A stretch of DNA of 64,000 bases from Puccinia triticina (lineage: Eukaryota > Basidiomycota > Pucciniomycetes > Pucciniales > Pucciniaceae): positions 7,130,001 through 7,194,000 of the forward strand of contig NC_070564.1 in the NCBI RefSeq assembly GCF_026914185.1, read 5' to 3'. How positions within the stretch are numbered: the first letter of the stretch is position 1; every line of letters starts with the position of its first letter. Below the pieces are notes generated by a model. The model made no database searches and had not been told where the DNA came from. It saw only the letters and a program-made list of their open reading frames with translations. The position numbers and the translations under genes were made by a program. Of this stretch, positions 43,077-53,231 are shown piece by piece.

Positions 43077-44999
43077 ATGGTTTCATGGTGCGATCTGGAC
43101 GCGGTAGTCCAGTCTTGGGTGCGGAAAGGTGGAATCTCCGATGCCGTGGAATATGAAGCATTCCGGAGAGTTTGGGATCCGATTCAGGCTGGTATGCTGC
43201 GGGAAGAGCTTATCAAAACGGTTGACGAGATCCGCTCGTGTTTTTATCAGGCTTTTTCATCAAGATGTCAAGACAAGATCCAGTTAATCCTTTTCAAGCG
43301 CAACAAGCTGATCTTTGTCAGTGAAAAGTCTTTCAAATTCCCGCCTTTTGAGGACATCCGCGCGGCGGCGGAGGAAGCTTTGCTAGGCCAGATTGCCCCG
43401 ACTGTCAAATCTCCTCGAGACCCTGGCCCTGTTCTGGAAACCCTTCCCACTCAATCGTCTCCTATCGTGGATGAAGTCTCAAAGATGATGCGGTTGTTGG
43501 ACGACCGTCTGCAGAAGCTCGAGTCTTTGGAGCAGAGGCTGAAGAAGCTCCTTTCTTGTCACTCCGCCGGTCGACCGCGGGTGATCTGTTATTACTGTCA
43601 TTGGGAAGGCCACGGGACGGCCCGCTGTGATGCGCTTCGGAAGGACAAAGAAGGCCGCCTCGTTCATCAGAAGGGGCAAAATTATTTCCTTCCGAGCGGT
43701 GCTTTGATTCCGTTTGACCCTAGTCGCCCAATAAATAGTGTGGTGGCGTTGTTTCAAGCTTCAAGATCCCCTGCTAGTCCAGCTGATGCGCCGTATAGAT
43801 CAAGTTGCGTAGCTATTCCAATGCCGCATATCTTGGAGTCCCAGACTCATCTTTGCCGCCCGATCCGCAAGTCAAGTCAATCTGAAGTTTCTTTATCCGA
43901 TTCGGTGTCCCTGCCACGTTGTACTCCGTCTGCGCAGGCAGTAGATCCCGTCCTGAAGAAGATTTCCGAGATGCTAGGCCCTGGTCTGTCTGCGTCCAAG
44001 ATTGCGAAGAAGAATTCATCAACAGCTGCATCCGCTGCCGTCGCTCCGTCCGCGGCAGTGCCTGGGAAGCTAGTTGAATGTTCTCACCCTCAAGCCCCGG
44101 ATTCAAAGGCTTTCTCATGTTCTGGCTCGAGTCAGGATAAACAAATTTTCCAGCTCCGCACATCAACGGAGAATCCGATCCCAGCTCCTCTCCTCCGAAA
44201 TGAGGTTAAACTATCTTTTGCCATTCCTGGTTCCAACGGCCTCCGAGAAGAGGTAAAACTATCTTCGATCCCGATTCAGCTCCAATCTAGTTCTACGACT
44301 CCGATCCGCCTCCGCAATGAGGTTAAACTACCTTCTGATCCTTATCACAATTCTACTGGCCAGCTCCGCTCGAAGGCGGACATTCATGATCCTCAACCAT
44401 ACTTCTCATCTCAAATCCATCTTCAATCCTCTCCTAAATCCAGCCTCTCCAGATCTGCTTCCCCATCTCCGATCCGCCTCCGAGATGAGGTTAAACTATC
44501 TTCACCGTCTCCGATCCGCCTCCGAGATGAGGTTAAACTATCTTCACCGTCTCCGATCCGCCTCCGAGATGAGGTTAAACTATCTTCACCGTCTCCGATC
44601 CGCCTCCGAGATGAGGTTAAACTATCTTCACCGTCTCCGATCCGCCTCCGAGATGAGGTTAAACTAGCTTCCCGATCCTCCTCTGATTCCACCAATCAAC
44701 AACCTTTCTTTCGAACTCAGATCCGTCTCCGCAATGAGAATAAACTAGCCGATCCTGATCCTGCAGAATGTCTCTGCTCTCCTCAAGTCCACCTCCGCAA
44801 TGAGGGTAAACTAGTTCCGTGTTGTTTGGGTTTTCTGCGGAGGCATAGGAGTATAAAAGTAAGTCCTCCCAAAGTATGCACCTCTCGGGTAGTTTCTACC
44901 GCTTTGTCAAAAACTCTACAATTTGCCACATTCGTGAGCGGCCCCCGGGTTCTTCCCCTTTTGTCTTCTCTTGATCTAGGAATGCGTGGCGCAGTCTAG
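43077..44999 (+). CDS. gag: Gag protein of the gag-only element, with internal peptide repeats
   Basis: An open frame of 640 residues. The N-terminal ~110 residues align with the gag at the left edge of the window (G-G-[IV]-S-.-.-.-.-Y and F-Y-Q-.-F). A CX2CX4HX4C zinc knuckle (C-Y-Y-C-H-W-E-G-H-G-T-A-R-C) lies near residues 167-180, followed by the conserved N-Y-F-L-P-S-G-A-L-I-P stretch. The C-terminal third carries about ten copies of a motif R-L-R-[ND]-E-V-K-L-[SP]-S. Five of these are nearly identical 42 bp units (about 44458-44670). The frame ends at 44999, 25 bp before the 3' LTR. The leader of about 750 bp between primer site and ATG has no other gene and may hold an intron. Gag presumably packages the element RNA; enzymes must come from elsewhere. 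Confidence 0.88.
   Translation: MVSWCDLDAVVQSWVRKGGISDAVEYEAFRRVWDPIQAGMLREELIKTVDEIRSCFYQAFSSRCQDKIQLILFKRNKLIFVSEKSFKFPPFEDIRAAAEEALLGQIAPTVKSPRDPGPVLETLPTQSSPIVDEVSKMMRLLDDRLQKLESLEQRLKKLLSCHSAGRPRVICYYCHWEGHGTARCDALRKDKEGRLVHQKGQNYFLPSGALIPFDPSRPINSVVALFQASRSPASPADAPYRSSCVAIPMPHILESQTHLCRPIRKSSQSEVSLSDSVSLPRCTPSAQAVDPVLKKISEMLGPGLSASKIAKKNSSTAASAAVAPSAAVPGKLVECSHPQAPDSKAFSCSGSSQDKQIFQLRTSTENPIPAPLLRNEVKLSFAIPGSNGLREEVKLSSIPIQLQSSSTTPIRLRNEVKLPSDPYHNSTGQLRSKADIHDPQPYFSSQIHLQSSPKSSLSRSASPSPIRLRDEVKLSSPSPIRLRDEVKLSSPSPIRLRDEVKLSSPSPIRLRDEVKLSSPSPIRLRDEVKLASRSSSDSTNQQPFFRTQIRLRNENKLADPDPAECLCSPQVHLRNEGKLVPCCLGFLRRHRSIKVSPPKVCTSRVVSTALSKTLQFATFVSGPRVLPLLSSLDLGMRGAV
44458..44670 (+). repeat. 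42 bp coding repeat in gag, five near-identical units
   Basis: The unit encodes S-P-S-P-I-R-L-R-D-E-V-K-L-S. Units are almost identical at the nucleotide level, while flanking units (44190-44340 and 44715-44815) are diverged. This implies recent expansion by slippage or unequal exchange. Confidence 0.92.
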
Positions 45000-45024
45000 G
45001 GACAGACTGCAAATGGTGGGTGGA

Positions 45025-45811
45025 TGTGGTGGTCAAACTGGTACAGGGCCTCAAGATCAAGATTTCAAGATTTTAGATCACTCATCAGAAAATCCTCAAG
45101 AGAAGAATTATCCAGCCTCTCAAGACCCTTCAGCCTCAAGATCCTCAAGATTCATCCTCAAGATGATCCCCTCCCTCACTTTCTCACTTCCTCAAGATTC
45201 TAAATCCCTCCCAGATTCTTTCTTTTCCTTTCTTGGTCCTAACACATGAGTCATGTGGGTTTTATTTTGTTTCTTTTGTCTTGTTTTGTTTTGTTTTCTT
45301 TTTTTTTTAGATTCTTTATTATTTGATTGTGTGCTTCTTTTCTTCCTTATTCTCATTGGTGTTGCTTTATCTTTGATTGTTGTGGTGTTTTCTTCTCTTT
45401 CTTCTTTTTTCTCTTTTCCTGTTTGATGTTTGTAGTTAGGGATGTGATGACATGTCCTGTGACATGTCACTCCCCAGAGTCCAAGTTCGAGTTCAAACTT
45501 GGAGGATGGGACGGCATGGGACTTGCTCTGATCCAAGAGAAATTCCATCACCCTTTTCTGATCCGCTGGCAGTATCCCCAGCACTATTCTTGATCCTTTA
45601 TCTCTGATCCTGATCCTTTATCATCATCTGATCCTTAACAAACCAACCACCGCCGACGGTATTCCATCCCCGTCGTCTATCAAAAATCCCCCCCCAACGC
45701 TATCACTTTCTGATCCTCATTGCTCTTCATCCGGACCACCACGAGGGCAGCCTCAACAGCACCTTTCCCCTCGACGCTCTGCCTACCGCCTGGCACGGTA
45801 GGAGCTCCACA
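45025..45811 (+). repeat. 3' LTR of the gag-only element
   Basis: 787 bp, nearly identical to 41481-42267 (for example AAGTTCGAG here against AAGTTTGAG there). Confidence 0.93.
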
Positions 45812-46045
45812 CCGGTAATCAAGAGGAGATGTGAGTCCCCTTGATGACCGGCAAAGACCGGTCATCAAGAGATGCAAGTCCCCTTGATGACCGGTCTGAC
45901 CGGTCATCCAGAGATGTGAGTCACCTTGATGACCGGCAAAGGCCAGTCATGGAGAGGAGATGTGAGTCCCGATGACCGGTACAGACCAGTCATCAAGTGG
46001 AGATGTGAGTCCCCTCAATGACCGGTCCAGATCAGTCATAGACAT
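45812..46045. repeat. Palindromic minisatellite, right part
   Basis: Continuation of the 40690-41480 array after the retroelement insertion, with the same TGATGACCGG...CCGGTCATC cores and GATGTGAGTCCCCT spacers. Confidence 0.9.
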
Positions 46046-47223
46046 AACTGTACTGCATATGTACTGACGACTGAGTCCCCTCTTTACCCTCAAGCTGACC
46101 TGTAACCACTCGACAAGTGTGTACAGGCCAGCATTGTGTCTGCCCAGGCGCAGGGCCCTGGCAACCAAAGTTGAGGTGCTCAGGGTGCAAAGCATGAGGA
46201 CCCGGGTCTTGTGCAGCTGGGTTGGATACTTGAAGGGTGTGAGGGAAGCTGTTTGTCCCCCCAGGGGATCTGGTTTTGTCCCACCCCCTCCCTGGAGCCC
46301 ACTAATCACTTGATTAGGGCCTCCTTGATTACATTTTTGACTGACGTTTTTTTGCCTGTTGCTCCGGCATGGGCTTAAGGGTCAATCCAAGGTGCCCTCT
46401 GGGGTGTTTGGGGATTAATTTAAACTTTTATGGGATTTTTGCTAATGAGCAGAGGCAAAAACTTTGATCTTGCCTTCTGTGTTTCTGTGATTTTAATAAA
46501 CTTGGATTTTAAGCCTATTTGTGTTGCGTAGAAATGAGTAGAAAAAATCTGGTTGTGAATGCGGAAAAGGGGGTATAAAAAAACCGGGTACAAATGCGGA
46601 AAAACTGGGTATTTTTAGTAACCCCCTTTTTAAAAATAATAAAAAAAACTTACCGAGATGACCTACTTCTCTCTTCTCCATAATTTTCCTGTCCATATTC
46701 TTATTCTTAGGGGCACTGTTTTTGCACTGGGTGGCACTTTCTTTGCTTAGTGGAACGGGCCTGTCATGATTCATTTAAACAGATAGTTCCATACAATGTC
46801 ATACATGAGAAAGAGAGACATTCGTAAGCAACCAAAAACAAGCGTGTGGAAAAAATTATTAGGATTGGATAGGAAGAAAGTACATAAAGATGCAAAAAGA
46901 AGGGGGGGTGTCTATATATAACATGTAGTACAAAAACAAAAGTGTGTAGCAAGGGTAGGTGACAAAAACAGGGAAACGGAAAAACTATTGCAGGCCTACA
47001 AGGGGGCTGGGTTGTGATGAATTTTCAGCAGAGGCTGGGGAAACACGAGGGAAAAACAGGCCTGAGGAGGAAAGCTCAAGGCCGAGAACAAAAACAAGGA
47101 AGCCCACAAAGGGGCTAAGCTGCTTAGCTGTGAAGGGGAAAAAGGCCCTTCACTACAAGAGACTCTCAGGTCTCAGGGAACAGGCGCAGGAACTGATGAT
47201 GTTTCATTGTCAGGATGTGCACA
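46046..47223. other. No gene seen
   Basis: Mixed sequence with short ORFs only. 46530-46620 has repeated GCGGAAAAxxGGGTA words. I cannot place a repeat border or a gene. Confidence 0.5.
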
Positions 47224-49277
47224 CTATATGAATATTACAACTAGGGGCCAGGTTGTGGGCAGAAGGTGGAACTGCATATTCATATGAAGGGAGAGAAGGG
47301 AGTGACATATGGGCGAAAGGGAGAGAAAACGGGAGAGAGAGATGTGGAGTTTCAACAGGTTGCTCTGAGGAGGTCCGCTTTGCCGGCCTCTGAAGTTCAC
47401 AGGGGCGTTGGATCTTCCTCCCAAAGGGTTGTAGAATGCCTGGTCTCCTCCAAAGTAACCTCTCAAGCGCCTGCCTCTTGGCCTTGAAAAACCCTTGCGG
47501 GACAATCCTTGAACCAAACTTGACTGGGTGAAGTCTGATCGGCCCTTCCAAGCGCCTGTCGCAGGGTCCCAGCCGCTGCGCTCTCCCCCAGCACTGTATG
47601 GGTTGTCTTCAAACCCCAGCTCGCTCTTCTTCCTCACATTGTTGTAGCACTGGTTGGCGATGTCTTGACGGAAGACGGAGATGTTGGGAACAAAAGTTTC
47701 TTCTCCAACAGTGATGTGATGGGCAAAAGTGTTGGCTCGCATCTGGATGTTGTAGCAGAGGGCTGCAAGGAAACACACATTCAAATGAATCCTATCACAG
47801 TTAGCTTTGTGAGCTAAAAGCCATTCAGCAAAGATCTTGAAACCGTAGATGTCCCAAATGCAGACATGGAACTCCCTGTGAGCAACCGTCCAAGCGCCTA
47901 ACAACAAGGACCATTTGCTTGGATAGGGGAAACCAAAGGATCCCAATCCTTTCTTGGAGCTGTTCTCTTCCAACCTGGATTGGTTGAAAGCGTAGTATGA
48001 CATTGCATTGGCTTGCCACTTCCGGTTGAAGATGGTGAGCGGGATCGGGGCTTTGAGCTTTTTGAGATTCTTGTCAAAAAATGGAGTGAAACCAACACTG
48101 ATGTGCTGATTTGCACATCCTATCTTAAAGGAGAGGCCCTTCTGCTTTGACTTGGTCTCTGACTGTTCAACCAAGATGGGATTGGAAGTGGTTAGCGGAG
48201 GGGCTAAGATAGGGGACGGGTTGTGAGCCCCACCTTTGGGGGTCTCACAGGATCCTCTCACAAGACTTTCACATAGCCTTTCACAAGATTACATAAGCCT
48301 ATTGTACTTAGTCTCAGTTCCTCTCTTCCCTAGTCCAGTAGAGAACCTTGGATCCCTTCTCTCTACTGGCTAGGTAAGCCTTTTCCTTCTCCTCTCTCAT
48401 CACTCTAGTTGTACTTACAGAGAACCTTGGATCCCTTCTCTCTACTGGCTAGTCCCTGAAATCCAGTATATGTTGGCACTAGAATCACTTCCAGGCTCTT
48501 CAGCCTATCCCTTGTGCCTCCTTTTGACCCATCAGTGAAGACCCCTATTTAGGAGTCTTACACGGGTTGGTTGCAATGAGGCTCAACAAGGGGGATGGTC
48601 TGACGGTTGTGTTGTTGATGACAGCTGATGGGGTCTTGCTATTGTTAATAATAGAAGCGTACATGTTGTAGAAAAAATTGGCCCGCTCTACGTCGCCGTC
48701 ATTGTCAGCTTCAATAGCCTTCAGCCATATCGCATCTCTGTTGTCATTCCGAGTGCCCGACTTCTTGACTGGAGGGGTTTCTATTATTGGGGGAGGACAT
48801 GCGGCAATCTGACAATCTTTTCTCCAAGCAACTCCATGATCTCTTGCTCCGGATTGTCAGCCTGGTCGTTGGCAGGGAGTCTGGGGGCTCTAGGGATGGC
48901 CTGCTTCTCAGATTGATCTGGCTGTTTCTTTGCCGACTTCTTCTGCTTTGTTGCAGGATTTACTTTGGCTCTAGTGTTCTTAGCAGGACTGGTTATGGGT
49001 TCAACTACTGGAATATCTGATATGCAGTCCAGTAAGGGAGCAGATTCAAGTCATGAATTTTTAGCTTACCCTGGGGGACAAGAAATTCCGCAATACTCTG
49101 TGCTTTTACCTGCAAAGCCTCCCCAGCAGACGTGAGAGGTAAGTCATCACCGGTCAACAGGGGTTGAGTCATGGCTGCAGTTGTTGGATTTGCCATCCCT
49201 CCGGCAAAGGTAGGGAGGTCTGAGAGCTTGTCTCCTGAAGCCTTGGGAACTGAATTCTTGGAGAGGGATTGGGACAT
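47224..49277 (-). pseudogene. Intron-containing gene of unknown function, split by a solo LTR and frameshifted
   Basis: I do not recognise the family. From ATG at 49277 the first exon runs to 49070, then a 53 nt GTAAGC...CAG intron, then exon 2 from 49016. Exon 2 is Lys-rich (Q-K-K-S-A-K-K-Q). Its frame ends in a C5 run (48789-48793); one extra C would restore the downstream frame I-I-E-T-P-P-V-K-K-S. That frame then passes through the solo LTR site (48232-48562) without a break when the LTR is removed. The main body includes F-G-F-P-Y-P-S-K-W-S-L-L-L-G-A-W, C-I-W-D-I-Y-G-F-K-I-F-A-E-W and a C-terminal Arg/Gly-rich tract. An upstream C/T-rich stretch (49280-49480) looks like a promoter or 5' UTR. 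It could be a lineage-specific gene or ORF1 of an unknown retroelement. Confidence 0.55.
48232..48562 (+). mobile_element. Solo LTR, 331 bp
   Basis: TGTGAGCCCC...GTCTTACA with the 5 bp duplication CGGGT at 48227-48231 and 48563-48567. It contains the duplicated block AGAGAACCTTGGATCCCTTC and is of the same layout as the 297 bp LTR at 2357. The host reading frame closes on removal. Confidence 0.92.
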
Positions 49278-49888
49278 GGTTTGGCGTGTGATTGAAGTCA
49301 GTGGAACGAGGTTGGGTCGGTGTTTCTGAGGGTGATGAAGTCAAGTTTCAGAAGGGGAAAGTGATTGGGCTAGTGGAGTTGTAGGGTTCAAAGGAAAGCG
49401 GTCAACTTCTGATGGAGAACAAGAAAATTGAAAGAAAAGGGCAACGGTGATGAGTGATACGCGCTCTGAGATGGGAACAAAGGACTGAGTGGGACTGGTG
49501 GGGTGGAAGCTGCTGGTCGTGACTCGTACCAGTGGCTTAAATACTCATCTGTCTTCCCTGGCGCGCCTTTGGGTGTCACTGTGGTCGGTCCTCTAGCCCG
49601 CTTGTGGGATCCTCCGCGGTACCCAGTCCGAGGTCGTATCGCGTAACTCCGCTTTGTCGTACGTGCGCATATCATGGGTTGTAGTTCGGCTAGGTGTCCG
49701 GTCTCATGGGTTCGTATGAGTGTCCACCTAGCTGTGGAGTGGGGAGGGGGGCGCCTAACATGGACCTTAGCCCCTTCTGCTGCGCGCCAGTAACTCCCAA
49801 TAAATATGTGTTAGCTATCGAGCCGATACTGGCTGGCTGCGCGTCGGCTTCGAGGTCAGATTATTAAGAACTTTCCTCCAGGATTGAC

Positions 49889-52263
49889 ATGAACCCCCAA
49901 ATGCTGACTCGGAAACAGATGTTTCACTCTCGAGAGACAATCGTTTCGTGTCCAGGAAAAGTTCTAATCGCTGGTGGATACCTGGTTCTCGATAGGGCCT
50001 ACCCTGGAATCGTCGTTGGAACTTCCTCAAGGTTTTACACTGTCATCAAGCCTGCCCCGTTACTCCCAGATGAATCTCTAGAACAAGCCGATTTGAAGTA
50101 TCCACAGATCAGGCTTTCGATTCGATCACCCCAATTCATTAATGCGGAATGGTCCTATCTCATAAGTCTTTCTGCTCAAGACCACTTAATTGTTGAGCCA
50201 GACACGTTAGTGTTGTATTTCGAAACCAATTGACGTTCTTTCTCAGCCCAATACTGACCCTTCTCTCTCCGCTGTAGATCATCTTCGCAAAATACCTTTG
50301 TCGAATTGGCTGTTCGGGAGTCGCTCAAACTATCCTTGGCCCTACAGACCCTTGATCAATTCATTCTCCATAGACCACTCGGAAAATCTGATCAAAATGG
50401 ACGCTCGGTGAACCAGCCATACCCTATGACCATCACCATACTGGGCGACAACGATTTTTATTCCCAACCACGGCACGATGATGTAAGGATAGCCGGATTT
50501 GATGTCAGAAAGGGAAATAAAAAATATTGAATGATGATTCTTCTTGGTCAGGCTCGTGTTGCACCCTTTAATCGATTGAACACCACCTTGAAAGATGTCC
50601 ACAAGACCGGTCTCGGATCATCTGCCGCCATGGTGACCTCCCTCTGCTCAGCGATCTTGGTCCATTTCTCCCCCTCCGTCGACCCTCAATCCCGATCGAC
50701 AAAACTGCTGCTCCATAATTTATCGCAATATGTCCATTCTCTTGCCCAAGGAAAAGTCGGGTCCGGGTTCGATGTGAGCGCCGCTGTTTATGGAACTCAT
50801 GTCTACCGGCGATTCTCTCCTTCTTGTTTGGATGGGCTATTAGCCTCCTCTGGGGACCAAGTAGATGTCAGCAATCACTATACTCATCTGCATTTCTCAC
50901 ATAGATTTCGTACTCAAGGGTACTCAAGTTGGTTTTCTCTTGTTTACATTCACCTCCTAAAAAAGCTGGCACCAGAACAACTTCGGAAGGCTCTTGATCC
51001 AAAAATCAATCCTAGTTGGGTAGATCCATCGACAGCAGGGGCAATCGAACGATTTTCGATTCCTAAGTTCACAACTCTCTTGCTCGCCGATGTGGATGCG
51101 GGAAGTCATACTCCTAGCATGGTTGGCAAGGTTTTTAAGTGGAAAAACAGCGAAACCGAAATTGGTAAGTTAGGTGAAAGTATAACCATTGCGGATGTGC
51201 CTGTTTCAAATATAACTACAAACTCAACCATTTCTTTTGTGCTTTTACTCATTACCTAGCCGGTCAAATATGGAATGAACTGTCAATACAGAATAACCAA
51301 ATAAAAGTAGCATTCGCAAGATTAACCAGCCTTTCCAACATGGATGAAAAGAATTATTTGTCCGAAGTACTCAAATTGTCGATCGACTCAGGCTTTCATC
51401 TACAGGTAAATATGAAAGTATTTTAACAAAGCAAGAATCAGAAACAAGAAGAACAAGCCACATCTTTCTCTGGCCGAATACCCCCACTCAAGCATTGTAT
51501 TTTTAACACTTCATTAACAGTACAGACTAATTTCTTTGGTTTTGGTGATGAATATCATTAGCAAGATCCTAGCCCGGTAACGGAAACGGATGATGTTCGA
51601 ACATTATTTATTAAAGTTTCCTCTATAAGCAAGGCGTGTACAGTTGGTCTTCTCAGAAGAAAAGAGGCGGGCGTCCAAGAAATCAAATTAGGCCTGACCG
51701 ATTTCATCTCAATGTGTTCCTCTAGGCGATTCGTCAGTTGATGAAAAAAATGGGAAGCAAATCTAATGTCCCAATCGAGCCAGATAGTCAAACTCACCTG
51801 CTTGACGAATGCGAAAGACGCCAAGGTGTTGTTGGTAGTGGAGTACCCGGTGGTAAGACCCAGTTGAATCTACTTCGCTTCTTGTAATCAAGTCCAAATC
51901 TGCACTCTGAGATTCTAAATAATTTCTTGTCCGTAACTTGGGGCAGCTGGAGGGTATGATGCGATTTGGGTCTTGGTTTTCACTCCACCACCACTTCCAG
52001 CATCCCCAGTTGCAGCACAGGTCGAGGAACGATCTGGAAACATATTAATCCGAAACGTCATGGATTTCTTGAACGACTGGCCGCATAGCTCAGTTAGAGT
52101 TTTGTCGCCTGATTCATGGGTAGTCGGTGGATCATCAACAAGAAAAAAGGCACTAACACCACTGGGTTCGGATGATGATTGCCACGATGGGGATGGAATC
52201 ATGATCTTTAACGATCTCAAACTTGTTGATAGCTTGAAATCACAGCTTGACTTATTTTCTTGA
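49889..52263 (+). CDS. ERG8: Phosphomevalonate kinase (mevalonate pathway)
   Basis: It phosphorylates mevalonate-5-phosphate to the diphosphate with ATP, an early step towards ergosterol and isoprenoids. It is a GHMP-family kinase. Frame-consistent exons are 49889-50214, 50278-50482, 50552-51164, 51260-51405, 51562-51615, 51726-51852 and 51947-52263. The phases add up to 1788 nt (595 residues). Motifs are the N-terminal C-P-G-K-V-L-I-A-G-G-Y-L-V-L-D, G-D-N-D-F-Y-S-Q, the ATP-binding K-T-G-L-G-S-S-A-A, A-Q-G-K-V-G-S-G-F-D-V, L-L-A-D-V-D-A-G-S and the C-terminal G-V-P-G-A-G-G-Y-D-A. An additional in-frame intron (about 50861-50965) is likely, because the residues there are unlike the family and removal would bring the length nearer the usual size. 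The donor of intron 5 is GTTTCC, which is weak. All active-site motifs are intact. This is the only clear housekeeping gene in the window. Confidence 0.93.
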
Positions 52264-52391
52264 ATAATGTGTGCATGCATGCATACCCTAAAGCTATGTA
52301 TACCACAAAGCTATGTATCTTTCTATATACTTTGTTAGAATGTTACTTCACACCTCTGCTGCATCCACTGATGCCATTGTTATACCTACTT

Positions 52392-52480
52392 CACTGTAAA
52401 AAAAAACTCAAGAAACTGCAGCCAGTTTTTGCAATATTGCATGTCAACTGGCAGAAGTTTCTTGAGTATTTTTCACAGTG
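52392..52480. mobile_element. 89 bp foldback mini-element (CACTGTAAAAA)
   Basis: Inverted ends CACTGTAAAAAAAAACTCAAG and CTTGAGTATTTTTCACAGTG, almost a single hairpin, flanked by ACTT on both sides (52388-52391 and 52481-52484). It lies 130 bp after the ERG8 stop, so it could fall in the 3' UTR or terminator. Confidence 0.8.
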
Positions 52481-53231
52481 ACTTTATCAATCATGGTTTG
52501 AAAATTACCAGTATGATGTAGCGCATACTGCCTAGGAGTTCAATTCTTACCCAAGCTGTGGTGATCTTCATCTAGTAGAGTCACAAATGGACAGCTTACT
52601 ATCAACTAGAAGAAGTCCTCAGTCTTTTCATGAAGACTGAAATAAGGAAGATTGAGAACACCTTGAGCGGAGAGGGGATGGGCTGTACCCAACTTTCACA
52701 GGGATTTCCAGATCTCTCATCTGCAATGTATTTTTCAAGGCGTCATGGATAGCTGACATAGGGGCAACAGTGGGCCTTTACTTTACTGTAACTGGGCCCT
52801 TGCAGTATAGTAAATCTGTTTTTATAATCACTGGTACTTGACTGGTGTGAGAATAAAGGCTGGTATGTTGGTAGAAATGTCTGCTAACCGCCCTCTTCAA
52901 GAATTCCGCACTGCTACTTTCCGCTAGCCTTCAGTACTCCTCTCTGAGCCTGATCTATAGCTTAATAATCCGCAAGTGAATAAAGCTCTGCACTCCGCAA
53001 GCACAGAATCCGCAAGTAACTCCGTAAGTAAAGATAAGGTCACACAAAACTCTCCTAATACTCTAGTATGTCCGTAAGTGTAAGTACAATGATGAGTAGT
53101 CCGTAAGATGATAGAAAAGAATAGAGAAGAGAAACCGTGAGCCTCCCCTCCCATCCTTCCCTCCACGCCGTAGGACTTGTGTGGGAAACTAAATATAATT
53201 TGGTGAAATATCCGCTGAGGGGGAAATAAAT

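Larger units (their letters stand above)
41481..45811 (+). mobile_element. Young gag-only LTR retroelement (TR-GAG type)
   Basis: The 787 bp LTRs (41481-42267 and 45025-45811) differ, as far as I can see, at only about two positions. The duplication CCGG flanks the element (41477-41480 and 45812-45815). A 5 bp ACCGG duplication is possible if the last LTR base belongs to the target. A tRNA-Tyr primer site follows the 5' LTR, and a G-rich tract (GGTGGGTGGA) precedes the 3' LTR. The only gene is gag (43077-44999); no protease, RT or integrase is present. It is inserted in the palindromic minisatellite. The decayed element at the left edge of the window has a related LTR, primer site and gag, and is a plausible autonomous relative. 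Confidence 0.93.

Noticed and set aside
44423..44695. A minus-strand repeat protein of 90 residues
   Set aside because: It is antisense to the 42 bp repeat of the gag coding sequence.
40690..46045. A CRISPR array
   Set aside because: Repeats are imperfect, units are palindromic throughout without unique spacers of constant length, and the organism appears to be a fungus.
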